Assembly: GCA_025934395.1 (NCBI GenBank)
Contig: JAICYC010000011.1
Coordinates: 1-63,807 of the forward strand
From: Solirubrobacteraceae bacterium
GTDB taxonomy: Bacteria; Actinomycetota; Thermoleophilia; Solirubrobacterales; Solirubrobacteraceae
Reading direction: 5' to 3'
DNA: 63,807 nucleotides
In this document: one piece after another, positions 52,151 to 63,538 of the stretch
Layout: each line of letters opens with the position of its first letter
How positions within the stretch are numbered: the first letter of the stretch is position 1
Program-made: the position numbers and the translations under genes
Notes under the pieces: generated by a model
What the model was told of the DNA's origin: nothing
Databases searched by the model: none
What the model saw: the letters and a program-made list of their open reading frames with translations, nothing else

Positions 52151-53209
52151 CTAACTACCGATTGCGACCATCCGGTCGATCGGCACCCGCGCCCGCTCGG
52201 CGACCTCCGGCGGGACGCGCACCTCGAACTGCATGTCGCGCAGCGCGTCGCGGAGCTTCGGGAGCGTGATCATCTTCATGAACCGGCACGAGGCCTCGGC
52301 GTTGGCGGGAATGAACTCCACCTCGGGGGCTGCCATCTGCAGCGGGTAGAGCATCCCCACCTCGGTGGCCACCACCGCCTGGCGGGCCTGCGCGCGCGCG
52401 GCCGGCCCGCGGGACGCGCCGCCGGCGACGCCCGCCTCCACCTCGCGCGCGTACTTGAGCATGCCGCCGGTGGAGAGCATGTGCACGCCCTCCGGGTCGA
52501 CATCGCCCGCTGCGACGTACTCCATCACGCTCGTGGAGCACCCGCACTCGGGGTGGATCAGGAAGTCCGCGTCGGGGTGCGCAGCGCGCGTGGCTTCGAT
52601 GTCCGCCGGGCGGATCCCCGCGTGGACGTGGCACTCCCCGTCCCACACGTGCATGCGCCGCCCGAGCTCCTTCTCCACGTACGCGCCGAGCCACATGTCG
52701 GGTCCGAACAGGATCTCCGTGTCCGGGCCGTGGGTGTCGTAGATGTGGCGGACCACCTCGACGGCGTTCGCCGAGGTGCAGCAGTAGTCGGTGAGCGCCT
52801 TCACCTCGGCGGTGGTGTTGACGTACATCACCACGACCCCCTCGGGGTAGCTGGCGCGCCACTCGGCGAGCTGCCCCGCGTCGATCGAGGCGGCGAGCGA
52901 GCAGCCGGCGTCGAGGTCCGGGATCAGCACGGTCTTCTGGGGGCACAGGATCGACGCGGTCTCGGCCATGAAGTGCACGCCGCAGAACACGATCACCTCG
53001 CCCTCGGCTCCGGCAGCCACCCGCGAGAGCCCGAGCGAATCGCCGACGTAGTGCGCCACGTCCTGGACCTCCGGCACCTGGTAGTTGTGCGCGAGGATCA
53101 CCGCGTTGCGCTCGGAGGCGAGCGCACGCACCTCGTCCTTCATCTGCGCGATCTCCTCGGGGGAGAGCATGCCGGGTTGGCTCTGGGCGGGCGCCATCGG
53201 GAGGTTCAT
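52151..53209 (-). CDS. nadA: quinolinate synthase
   Basis: A 352-residue quinolinate synthase, which condenses iminoaspartate with dihydroxyacetone phosphate in NAD synthesis. Three Cys that hold the 4Fe-4S cluster are visible: CGVHFMAETASILCP, DYCCTSANAVEVV and HPECGCSTSVMEYV. ATG 53209 has GGGGGTG upstream. It follows nadC in the same direction with a 52-base gap. The third gene of the pathway, nadB (L-aspartate oxidase), is not in this window; its role may be filled elsewhere. Confidence 0.95.
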   Translation of the reverse strand: MNLPMAPAQSQPGMLSPEEIAQMKDEVRALASERNAVILAHNYQVPEVQDVAHYVGDSLGLSRVAAGAEGEVIVFCGVHFMAETASILCPQKTVLIPDLDAGCSLAASIDAGQLAEWRASYPEGVVVMYVNTTAEVKALTDYCCTSANAVEVVRHIYDTHGPDTEILFGPDMWLGAYVEKELGRRMHVWDGECHVHAGIRPADIEATRAAHPDADFLIHPECGCSTSVMEYVAAGDVDPEGVHMLSTGGMLKYAREVEAGVAGGASRGPAARAQARQAVVATEVGMLYPLQMAAPEVEFIPANAEASCRFMKMITLPKLRDALRDMQFEVRVPPEVAERARVPIDRMVAIGS

Positions 53210-53261
53210 CGCGCACCCCCGGTGGACGCTGCGCAGCTGCCGCGGCGGGCGAGGATGTGGG

Positions 53262-54095
53262 TCATGGCGAGACCTCCAGGAGCAAGGACAGGTCAAGTGC
53301 GGCGGCGGAGTGAGTGATCCCTCCGATCGAGATCCATTCTACCCCCGTACTCGCCACCGCCCCGAGCGTCGCAAGCGTCACTCGCCCGCTCGCCTCGAGC
53401 TCGGCACGTCCGGCGACCTGCTCCACGGCCGCGCGCAGCTGCGGCTCGTCCATGTTGTCGAGCAGCAGGCGCGGCGCGCCCGCCGCGAGCGCCTCCTCGA
53501 TCTCGGCGGGGTTGCGCACCTCGACCTCGAGCGTGTCCGCCAGCTCCGGCGCGGCCTCGCGCGCGCTCGTCACAGCCGCGGTGATCCCACCCGCGGCGGC
53601 AATGTGGTTCTCCTTGATCAGGATCGCGTCGTAGAGCCCTGCGCGGTGGTTCACCGCTCCCCCCGCCGCCACCGCGGCCTTCTCGAGCGCGCGGAGCCCG
53701 GGCGTGGTCTTGCGCGTGTCGAGCACCCGCGCGCCCGTGCCCTCGACTGCGCGCGCCGCCAGCGCGGCCGCGGTGGCCACCCCCGAGAGGCGGGCGAGGA
53801 AGTTCAGCGCCGTGCGCTCGCCGGTCAGCAGCGCGCGCGCCCGGCCCTCGACCGACAGCACGTCGCCCCCGTCGCGCCACACCCCCTCGGGTGCGAGTCG
53901 CCCCACGCGGACGTCGGGATCGAGCATCTCGAACACCAGCTCGGCGGCCTCGAGGCCGTAGATCACGCCCGCCTGCTTCTGACGGATCACGCCCTGGGCA
54001 CGCGCATCCTCGGCAACCGTCGCAGCGCTCGTGACGTCGCCGCTGCCCACGTCCTCGGCGAGCGCGCGCGAGACCAGCTCGTGCAGGTCCGACAC
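53262..54095 (-). CDS. nadC: nicotinate-nucleotide pyrophosphorylase (carboxylating)
   Basis: A 277-residue quinolinate phosphoribosyltransferase, which converts quinolinate and PRPP to nicotinate mononucleotide. Typical motifs are AEDVGSGDVTSAATV, ERTALNFLARLSGVATA, VLDTRKTTPGLRALEKAAV, GGAVNHRAGLYDAILIKENHI and LEVEVRNPAEIEEAL. GTG 54095 starts one base after the prfB stop, so it is translationally coupled to prfB and followed by nadA. Confidence 0.95.
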   Translation of the reverse strand: MSDLHELVSRALAEDVGSGDVTSAATVAEDARAQGVIRQKQAGVIYGLEAAELVFEMLDPDVRVGRLAPEGVWRDGGDVLSVEGRARALLTGERTALNFLARLSGVATAAALAARAVEGTGARVLDTRKTTPGLRALEKAAVAAGGAVNHRAGLYDAILIKENHIAAAGGITAAVTSAREAAPELADTLEVEVRNPAEIEEALAAGAPRLLLDNMDEPQLRAAVEQVAGRAELEASGRVTLATLGAVASTGVEWISIGGITHSAAALDLSLLLEVSP

Positions 54096-54096
54096 G

Positions 54097-55216
54097 CTAC
54101 CCGCCGCCCCGCCCGGCGCTGCGCAGCAGGTAGGCGCGAACGAACTCGTCGAGGTCGCCGTCGAGCACGCGCTGCACGTCGCCCATCTCGTGCGAGGTGC
54201 GGTGGTCCTTGACCATCGTGTAGGGGTGCAGGACGTAGGAGCGGATCTGCGAGCCGAAGTTGACGTCCTGCGCCTCGCCCTTCTCCCGCGCGATCTCCTC
54301 CTGGCGTTCGCGCTCCTGGCGCTCCACGAGCTTGGCGCGCAGCATCGCCATCGCGGTGGCGCGGTTGGACGACTGCGAGCGCTCGTTCTGGCACTGCACG
54401 ACGATCCCGGTGGGGCGGTGCGTGATCCGCACCGCGGAGTCCGTCTTGTTGACGTGCTGGCCACCCGCTCCGGAGGCGCGGTAGGTGTCCACCTGGAGGT
54501 CGTCCTCGATGATCTCCACAGCCTCGGTGTCGGGCACCACCGGCGCCACCTCCACGCCCGCGAAGCTCGTCTGCCGCCGGTGCGCGGAGTCGAACGGCGA
54601 CAGCCGTACGAGCCGGTGGACACCACGCTCCGCGCCGAACAGCCCGTAGGCGTTCTCCCCCGCAGCCCTGAACGTCGCCGACTTGATGCCCGCTTCCTCG
54701 CCGGGCGAGACCTCGAGCAGCTCCACCTGGAAGCCGCGGCGCTCTGCCCAGCGCATCTCCATCCGCAGCACCATCTCCGCCCAGTCCTGCGCGTCGGTCC
54801 CCCCCGCGCCCGCGTTCACGCTCACGAGCGCGTCGCCTGCGTCATAGGGCCCGCTGAACAGCCGCTGCTCCTCCAGCGCCGCCAGCCGGCCCTCCACCGA
54901 TGTGATCTGCTCGAGCACCTCCTCCTCGAGCGTCGCGTCCTCGGCGGCCATCTCCACGAGCCCGTCGAGGTCCTCCACGTCGGCAGCCAGCCCGCGGTAC
55001 TCCTGCAGCCGCCGCGTTGCACGCGCGTGGCGTGCGGAGACCTCCGCTGCGCGCTCGGCGTCATCCCAGAAGCCGGCCGCCCCCATCTCCTCCTCCAGCG
55101 AGGCGAGGAGGCTCTCGAGCCCCGCAGGGTCAAAGATAGTCCGCGAGCAGTGACATCTGCTCACGGATCGCGGCCAGGCGCTGCGGAGTGGACTCGCTCG
55201 GGGCGGCGGTGGCCAT
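54097..55216 (-). CDS. prfB: peptide chain release factor 2 (programmed +1 frameshift)
   Basis: A 372-residue RF2 made from two frames. ATG 55216 starts MATAAPSESTPQRLAAIREQ and runs to CTT TGA C at 55135-55129, where ribosomes slip +1 to read GAC and continue as DPAGLESLLASLEEEM. The SPF tripeptide (RLSPFDSAHRRQ) that reads UGA/UAA and the GGQ catalytic loop (ASGAGGQHVNKTDSAVRI) are intact. TAGCGT (55228-55223) is 6 bases before the ATG. RF2 thus represses its own synthesis. nadC follows with one base between. Confidence 0.95.
55129..55135 (-). promoter_or_regulatory. prfB programmed frameshift site
   Basis: CTT TGA C: the CUU codon, an in-frame UGA and the first base of the resumed GAC. 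Upstream, GCGGACTAT replaces the E. coli AGGGGGTAT, so the anti-Shine-Dalgarno stimulator is weak or absent here. Confidence 0.9.
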
Positions 55217-55222
55217 GGGCTC

Positions 55223-55268
55223 ACGCTATCAGCGCGACGTGCCGCCACCGCGCGCCGCGCACTATCGT
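55223..55268. promoter_or_regulatory. divergent -10 elements of prfB and SnoaL-like gene
   Basis: TAGCGT on the minus strand (55228-55223) lies 6 bases before the prfB ATG. TATCGT on the plus strand (55263-55268) lies 9 bases before ATG 55278. Both suggest leaderless or nearly leaderless mRNAs. Confidence 0.4.
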
Positions 55269-55277
55269 GCGCGGCCG

Positions 55278-55655
55278 ATGCTCCTCGACGCGCCCGACAC
55301 GCTCGCCGCGAGGTTCGCCGCCGCGGTGACCGCAGGCGACGTCGACGGCGCGCTCGACCTGTGGATCGAGGACGCAACGCTCGTGCAGGTCACGGGCGAG
55401 ACGGTACGGGGCAGGGCCGAGATGGAGCCGGTCGTGCGGGCGCTCGTCGAGCACGACGTCACGCTCGAAGCCGAGCTGCACGCGCTCTACCGCGCCCCCG
55501 GGGTCGCGCTCGGGACGGGCACCCTCACGATGAGCGGCAGCGACGCCGAGGGCAACCCCTACTCGTCGCAGAGCACCTCGCTCGTGGTCTACCTGGAGAC
55601 CGAAGCGGGCTGGCGGATCGCGATCGACGCCCCGTGGGGGCTACCCGCCGGCTAG
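55278..55655 (+). CDS. SnoaL/NTF2-like protein
   Basis: A 125-residue protein with the cone-shaped NTF2/SnoaL-like fold: MLLDAPDTLAARFAAAVTAG, DVDGALDLWIEDATLVQVTG, RAEMEPVVRALVEHDVTLEA, then strands ending in LVVYLETEAGWRIAIDAPWG. Such proteins bind small ligands or act as isomerases/cyclases; no catalytic residues are obvious. It is divergent from prfB and converges on secA, and seems not to be part of an operon. Confidence 0.75.
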   Translation: MLLDAPDTLAARFAAAVTAGDVDGALDLWIEDATLVQVTGETVRGRAEMEPVVRALVEHDVTLEAELHALYRAPGVALGTGTLTMSGSDAEGNPYSSQSTSLVVYLETEAGWRIAIDAPWGLPAG

Positions 55656-55700
55656 GGCGCAGCGAGCGAGGACGCCGCTATGCGGCGAGCCCACGGGCCT

Positions 55701-58571
<2,871 letters not shown>

Positions 58572-58577
58572 GGGCCA

Positions 58578-58583
58578 AGGATA
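58578..58583 (-). promoter_or_regulatory. -10 element of secA
   Basis: TATCCT on the minus strand, exactly 6 bases before ATG 58571, with no ribosome binding site: a leaderless secA mRNA is predicted. Confidence 0.45.
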
Positions 58584-58619
58584 GCCGTCGGCGCCGGCCC
58601 CGCTATGCGCCTGCGGGCC

Positions 58620-60926
58620 CTACCCGAACGTGTGGCTGCGCGAGCCGCCGCCGGGGCAATCGGTCAGCGTCACGCGCAGCGGCCCGTCGGTCGTGACCGC
58701 GAGCGTGGCGCTGCAGTCCACGCGCGCCCGCGTCGCGTCGACGCTCACCTTCGAGACGTTGGTGGCGTTGATCACGAGCCCGTCCTGCGCGGGTTCGGCC
58801 GGCGCTGCGCCCCACGCCTTCGCCTGGCTGGTGAACGGGATCGCGGGGATCGTGCCGCCGGTCAGGACGCCCGCCCCGTGGGTCGTTTCGCCCACGGTGG
58901 GGTCGCCCTGCCCGAAGCCCTGAGAGCGAACGTCGACGGTGCCGAGCGGGGTGCTGCCCGCAGATTCGCGCAGCGTGACCCCGTACACCCAGTAGGCGTG
59001 CCCAGCCGTGGTGCCGTCGGCGGGGAAGTCCATCGTCGGGTTGTAGACGTATGTCACGTGTGAGGGGTTGCGCGAGACCGTTTCGGTACCCAGGAACGCC
59101 GCGGCGGGCGCGTATTCGTCGTTGATCGCCAGCGTGAGGTGATCGCCCGCGTCGAACTGGTCGAATTCGTAGCGGTAGCCGAGCGAGTCGAACTTCGCCA
59201 CCTGTTCGAGCACGCCCGCGATCGGCACGAGCTCGTCGGTCGTCTCGTCCCAGATCAGGAACGGCACGTTGCGCACCGACCCGAGCATCCGCTGGGTCAG
59301 CGACTGGGTGCCCCCGGTCGGTTCGGCGGGCGGGACCCACACACCCAGCGCGGGCGGGCCCACGGTCGGCTGGGCGCGTGCGAACAGGTCCGGGAACTGG
59401 CTGGTGAACTTGTAGGTCCCGTAGCCGCCCATCGAGTAGCCCGTGATGTCTGTGAACGCCGGGTTGAGGTGGTAGTGGGCTGCAGCGTCCGCCCACACTT
59501 CGAAGGTGTCGGCCCCCGCGCGGTCGTAGTACCAGCCGTCGGGGCCGCGGCCGGACGGCGTGATCACGATCGAGCCTTCGCCACGGCCGGCGAACTGCGA
59601 CTGGTTGCGCGAGCCCTCGAACTGGTTGTAGTTGGCCGACAGCGAGTGCAGCAGGAGCGTCAATCCCCACCCGTTCGCGGGCTGGGAGCCGGAGGGCACG
59701 TAGATCGCGTAGGGCAGCAGCTGCCCGCGGAGCGCGCCGTCGCACCCCGAGGAGCTGCCGCAGCCGCCCGTCGCGTAGTCGGCGCCCTCGCCGTCGGTGA
59801 AGTGCGAGGCGAGGATCCGGTCGAACGCGCCGCTCACCGGCACGCCGGTGGGCTGGCCGTCCATGTCGTCGTTGGTGCGCGCCTTGAGCTTCGCGAAGTC
59901 GACTTCGGCGAAGAAGCTCGAGATGTCACCGCCCGCGAGCGCCGCGGCCTGGGCGGATTCGCGCCACCACGCGGGGTTGGCCTCGCTCGTCGCGCTGGGA
60001 GTCCCGGGAAGCGGCTCCTGAGCGTTGTAGCGGAAGGCCACGTCGAAGAACGCGGGCGGGGTCGTGTCGGCCCCCGCGCCGCCGGGCTGCGTTTCGCTGG
60101 CGATCGCACCGGGGAGCAGATAGGTCCCGGCTGCTTCGTTCCAGAGCCCCACCCCGGCTGCGAGCCGGACCTTGGAGGTGCCCGGGTTCCAGTCCTGGTG
60201 GGGCACGTCGACAGTGATCTGGCGGTGTGCGAGGTCCACGTCGACGGTCGGTTCGGGGCCCGGGACGACCGCGCCCGTCACCGCGTCCGTGAGCACCGCC
60301 GTGCTGCCGTGCACGGTGAGGAAGTACTGCGCGGGCGCGCTCACGTTCGCGCCGAACGGGAAGGGGTGCGTGACACCCGGCGTCCCGCCGATCGCGATCG
60401 CAGTGGCCACGAGGCCCGGGTTCTCGAGCGTGTTGAGCGTGATCCGGAAGGCGGTCGCGGTGGTGAGCGGCTTGACGCGCAGCTCCACGAGGTTGGCGGC
60501 GTTCTCGTCGTAGCCGGCGCCGGTGGGGTACGTGTAGGTCCCGTTCGGTTCGGAGAAGATGTCCCCGCCCGACGGATCGCCGCCCGGCGAGTCCATGGGG
60601 TTCGTGGGGTCGGGCACCTCTTTGGCGCCGTGATCGTCGTACAGGTAGCCCTGGTAGAGGAACTCGCCTTTGCGGTATGCGCTCGCGCCGGAGACGAGGA
60701 TCGGGGGGGCGGTCCAGCCGGAGCCTTTGACGTTTTCGAGCTGGGGCGCGTGCGCGAGCGGTTGGTAGAGCACGGCGGGGCCCGGCCGCGGGCCGGGGCC
60801 TTCTTTCGCCGGCAGCGAGGGGTTGACGGCAGCGCCCGCAGAGGCAGCACCCGCGAATGACGCGGCGCATGCGAGCGACGCGACGCACGGCACGAGCATC
60901 GAAAGACCGCGGAACCTCTTTGGCAC
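58620..60926 (-). CDS. secreted esterase/depolymerase-like protein
   Basis: A 768-residue exported protein. The signal peptide MPKRFRGLSMLVPCVASLAC ends near AGAAS. Residues about 80-290 are beta-rich and similar to the glucodextranase-associated C-terminal module (FLYQGYLYDDHGAKEVPDPT, LVELRVKPL). Residues about 400-640 form an alpha/beta hydrolase with the Ser elbow GYSMGGYGTYKF, resembling polyhydroxyalkanoate-depolymerase-type esterases, and FDAGDHLTLAIND for the catalytic His. A small beta domain ends it. Glu is mostly GAA, like the two other exported hydrolases. Confidence 0.75.
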   Translation of the reverse strand: MPKRFRGLSMLVPCVASLACAASFAGAASAGAAVNPSLPAKEGPGPRPGPAVLYQPLAHAPQLENVKGSGWTAPPILVSGASAYRKGEFLYQGYLYDDHGAKEVPDPTNPMDSPGGDPSGGDIFSEPNGTYTYPTGAGYDENAANLVELRVKPLTTATAFRITLNTLENPGLVATAIAIGGTPGVTHPFPFGANVSAPAQYFLTVHGSTAVLTDAVTGAVVPGPEPTVDVDLAHRQITVDVPHQDWNPGTSKVRLAAGVGLWNEAAGTYLLPGAIASETQPGGAGADTTPPAFFDVAFRYNAQEPLPGTPSATSEANPAWWRESAQAAALAGGDISSFFAEVDFAKLKARTNDDMDGQPTGVPVSGAFDRILASHFTDGEGADYATGGCGSSSGCDGALRGQLLPYAIYVPSGSQPANGWGLTLLLHSLSANYNQFEGSRNQSQFAGRGEGSIVITPSGRGPDGWYYDRAGADTFEVWADAAAHYHLNPAFTDITGYSMGGYGTYKFTSQFPDLFARAQPTVGPPALGVWVPPAEPTGGTQSLTQRMLGSVRNVPFLIWDETTDELVPIAGVLEQVAKFDSLGYRYEFDQFDAGDHLTLAINDEYAPAAAFLGTETVSRNPSHVTYVYNPTMDFPADGTTAGHAYWVYGVTLRESAGSTPLGTVDVRSQGFGQGDPTVGETTHGAGVLTGGTIPAIPFTSQAKAWGAAPAEPAQDGLVINATNVSKVSVDATRARVDCSATLAVTTDGPLRVTLTDCPGGGSRSHTFG

Positions 60927-61062
60927 GCTCTAACCCCTCCCCGTTTGCGACTGATGCAGGCCAATGCCTCATACCCGCGCGCGCGAGATCTCAAACTCCA
61001 CGCGTGGCGGGCGCCGCGTGCGGGGCGGCGGCTCGGGTGCTGCGAGAGCTGTGCCCGGCGCC

Positions 61063-61449
61063 TTACAGGGTGGGGTACACCGCCTCCCCGGCAGCTCCCT
61101 CTGCGATCGCCGCGGCCGCTGCGAACTGCGCAGTCTCGACGCGGTCGCGACGCCGTCGAAGTTTGTCGCGGTGACGCTTGACCTGGCGCGCGAGCTCGTC
61201 GACGACCAGGTTCAGCGAGTGCATCATCTCCGGGGTGGCGTCGCGCGCTCGCAGCGTCACACCCTTCAGATACAGCGTCGCCTCAGCCACCTGGCAGTCG
61301 GACACGCGCGGATTCGGCTCCTTCCTGAGCTCGATCTCGAGACGTGCGAGATCGGAGACCTGCCGCGCGACCTTGTCGAACCGGCGTTCCGCGTGGAGGC
61401 GGAGCTCGTCGGTGACGGGGACGTTGCGGCCCTTGATGTCGATTTGCAT
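61063..61449 (-). CDS. hpf: short ribosome hibernation promoting factor
   Basis: A 128-residue HPF/YfiA-type protein: MQIDIKGRNVPVTDELRLHA, RRFDKVARQVSDLARLEIEL, ATLYLKGVTLRARDATPEMM and LARQVKRHRDKLRRRRDR. It binds the 30S subunit and arrests translation in stationary phase. The long C-terminal dimerisation domain of long HPF is absent; instead there is a short Ala-rich tail. ATG 61449 is preceded by AGGGAG. The 136 bases before it (60927-61062) show no gene. Confidence 0.85.
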   Translation of the reverse strand: MQIDIKGRNVPVTDELRLHAERRFDKVARQVSDLARLEIELRKEPNPRVSDCQVAEATLYLKGVTLRARDATPEMMHSLNLVVDELARQVKRHRDKLRRRRDRVETAQFAAAAAIAEGAAGEAVYPTL

Positions 61450-61583
61450 CGACGTCTCCCTTCGGTCGAGCTATGTCCTGGCACCGATGGTAGGGCTCGC
61501 CGAGGCGGATGTAAACACGCTGGACGGATGGAGCCGGCCCGTAAGGGACCGCTCCGCTCGCCCGGTGCGAGAATGGCGGGCGG

Positions 61584-62399
61584 ATGAGCCCCGACCTGTC
61601 CTGGTCGTTCAGCCCCGGCGTCCTGATCGCAGCGGCGCTGGTGACGTTCCTCTACGTGTGCCGCTGGCGCGCGGTGCGGCGCACGGCGGGCTCACGGCGC
61701 TCGAGCGAGGCGCCCGTGTGGAGGCTCGGATGCTTCCTCGCGTCGGTGCTGACGGCCCTCGCAGCGCTCCTCTCGCCCCTCGACGCGCTCGCCGACCAGC
61801 TGTTCTTCGCCCACATGGTCCAGCACGTGCTCCTGCTCGACGTGGCACCGATCCTCGGCATCCTCGGCTTGACGAAGGTGATCCTGCGTCCGCTCACGCG
61901 TGCGGTCGCCGAGCTCGAGCGCCGCGCGGGAGCGCTCGCGCACCCCGCGTTCGCGGTGGTGCTCTACGTGGGCGTGATCTGGGCGTGGCACGTTCCCGCG
62001 GCGTATGACTTCGCCGTCCGGCACAGCACGGTCCACGTGCTCGAGCACCTGACCTTCTTCCTGGCGGGGTCGCTCTACTGGTGGCACCTGCTCTCGCCGA
62101 TCCGCGCGCGGATGCGGCTCGGCGGGCTGGGCCCGGTCGCCTACATGGTCAGCACGAAGCTGTTCGTGGGGGCGCTCGGCATGGGGCTCGCGTTCGCGCC
62201 GTCCACGCTCTACCCCTACTACGAGCACCAGGCCCGGGTGTGGGGCATCTCCGCGCTCAGCGACCAGGCGATCGCGGGCCTGACCATGGCTGTGGAGCAG
62301 TCGCTGATCATGGGCGGCGCGCTCGTGCTGCTGTTCGTGCGCGCGCTCACGGAGTCAGAGCGCGCGCAGCAGCGCGCCGAACGGCTGGAGGCCGCGTAG
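61584..62399 (+). CDS. ctaG: CtaG-type cytochrome c oxidase assembly membrane protein
   Basis: A 271-residue protein with seven hydrophobic helices of the caa3-type CtaG family: AHMVQHVLLLDVAPILGILG (conserved His), VIWAWHVPAAYDFAVRHSTV, HVLEHLTFFLAGSLYWWHLL, VSTKLFVGALGMGLAFAP and DQAIAGLTMAVEQSLIMG. Members help copper delivery or assembly of cytochrome oxidase. It is not the soluble Cox11-type CtaG. ATG 61584 lies 9 bases after GAGAAT, a weaker box. No oxidase subunits are in the window. Confidence 0.85.
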   Translation: MSPDLSWSFSPGVLIAAALVTFLYVCRWRAVRRTAGSRRSSEAPVWRLGCFLASVLTALAALLSPLDALADQLFFAHMVQHVLLLDVAPILGILGLTKVILRPLTRAVAELERRAGALAHPAFAVVLYVGVIWAWHVPAAYDFAVRHSTVHVLEHLTFFLAGSLYWWHLLSPIRARMRLGGLGPVAYMVSTKLFVGALGMGLAFAPSTLYPYYEHQARVWGISALSDQAIAGLTMAVEQSLIMGGALVLLFVRALTESERAQQRAERLEAA

Positions 62400-62424
62400 A
62401 GCGGCGGTCCCGCCCGCGGCGGGG

Positions 62425-63414
62425 TCAGCCCCGCCGGCGCAGGCTCTCGAGGATCCCGCCGTGCCCCGCGATCGCGCCGATCAGGATCGACTTCGCGGCG
62501 ACCTCCGTGCCGGGGAACACGATGCTCTCGCGCAGCTGCGCACCTGCTCCGACACGCGCGCCGTCGCCGAGCACGACCGGCCCCATCAGCCGCACCCCCT
62601 CGCCCAGGGTGACGCCCTCCCCGATCCAGATCGGGCCTTCGACCTCCGTGTCCTCGCGCAGCGGCGAGCCGCCCACGACCCTCACGCCCGGGGCGAACTC
62701 CGTGCCCTCCACCTGCAGGTGCAGCTCCCCGGCGAGCGCGTCGAAGGTCCCCTGGCGCAGCTCCGCGAGCGAGCCCACGTCGTTCCAGTACTCCTCGATC
62801 TCGTGGATGTGGAACGGCACGTCGTTCTCCAGCAGCGCCGGGTAGACGTCGTGTGCCCAGTCCGCGAAGGGCCGATCGGGGAAGTAGTCGAAGATCTCCG
62901 GCTCGAACATGTAGATGCCGCAGTTGCCGAGGTCCGACAGCGCCTCCTCCGGCGCGGGCTTCTCCTGGAAGCCCGTGATGCGCCCCTCGCGATCGTGCAG
63001 CACCACGCCGTACTCGCGCGTGTCCGTCACCCGCTTGACCGCGAGCGTCGCCACTCCCCCGCTCTGCTCGTGTCGCTCCGCGAACCGCGTCAGGTCGATG
63101 TCCGTCAGCGCGTCGCCCGAGATCACGAGGAACGTCTCGCCGCCGAAGAAGTCGGCGCACGCGCGCACGCCGCCGGCGGTCCCCAGCAGCTCCTCCTCGT
63201 AGCGGTAGGAGAGCCGATCGCCGAAGTGCTCCCTGATCGAGTCCGGGAAGTAGTGCAGGTTGGCGATCACCCTCTCGTAGCCGTGCTTGTCGAGCAGGTC
63301 CACGATGTGCTCCATGACCGGCCGGTCCAGCACCGGCACCATCGGCTTGGTGATCTCGTAGGTGAGCGGTCGCAGCCGGGTCCCCAACCCAGCTGCGAGC
63401 ACCATCGCCCTCAT
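62425..63414 (-). CDS. NDP-sugar pyrophosphorylase (GCD1-type)
   Basis: A 329-residue nucleotidyltransferase. The N-terminus MRAMVLAAGLGTRLRPLTYE carries the nucleotide-binding signature, followed by PVLDRPVMEHIVDLL, the catalytic region VISGDALTDIDLTRFAE, and GYMFEPE-like sequence. The C-terminal 80 residues form left-handed beta-helix repeats (VEGPIWIGEGVTLGEGVRLM, VVLGDGARVGAGAQLRESIV). It makes an NDP-hexose (GDP-mannose or ADP/dTDP-glucose-type); the sugar cannot be told. ATG 63414 follows GGGAG, which lies inside a long hairpin. Confidence 0.85.
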   Translation of the reverse strand: MRAMVLAAGLGTRLRPLTYEITKPMVPVLDRPVMEHIVDLLDKHGYERVIANLHYFPDSIREHFGDRLSYRYEEELLGTAGGVRACADFFGGETFLVISGDALTDIDLTRFAERHEQSGGVATLAVKRVTDTREYGVVLHDREGRITGFQEKPAPEEALSDLGNCGIYMFEPEIFDYFPDRPFADWAHDVYPALLENDVPFHIHEIEEYWNDVGSLAELRQGTFDALAGELHLQVEGTEFAPGVRVVGGSPLREDTEVEGPIWIGEGVTLGEGVRLMGPVVLGDGARVGAGAQLRESIVFPGTEVAAKSILIGAIAGHGGILESLRRRG

Positions 63415-63518
63415 CTGGAGGCTCCCTGACCGGCGCGGGGCGGCGTCCTCAGTCGCTCGCGTGCAAAGCACGCGACGCTCCTTGCGTCCTTGCCCCGCTT
63501 GGTCAGCGAGCCTCCAGA
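63414..63518 (-). promoter_or_regulatory. long imperfect hairpin covering the sugar-gene ribosome binding site
   Basis: A 105-nt region folds back on itself: 63414-63424 pairs with 63508-63518 (11), 63426-63431 with 63501-63506 (6), 63435-63441 with 63492-63498 (7), and 63457-63464 with 63468-63475 (8), closed by an AAA triloop on the plus strand (TTT on the transcript). It lies between the stop of ahcY and the ATG of the NDP-sugar gene, on the minus strand. It could terminate, attenuate or mask the start. Confidence 0.6.
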
Positions 63519-63538
63519 AGCCATGTGCAGGCTCGCGC

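Noticed and set aside
63414-63518. Hairpin next to ahcY considered as an S-adenosylhomocysteine riboswitch.
   Set aside because: It lies after ahcY, not before it, and I cannot see the SAH-riboswitch consensus; kept only as an unassigned structured region.
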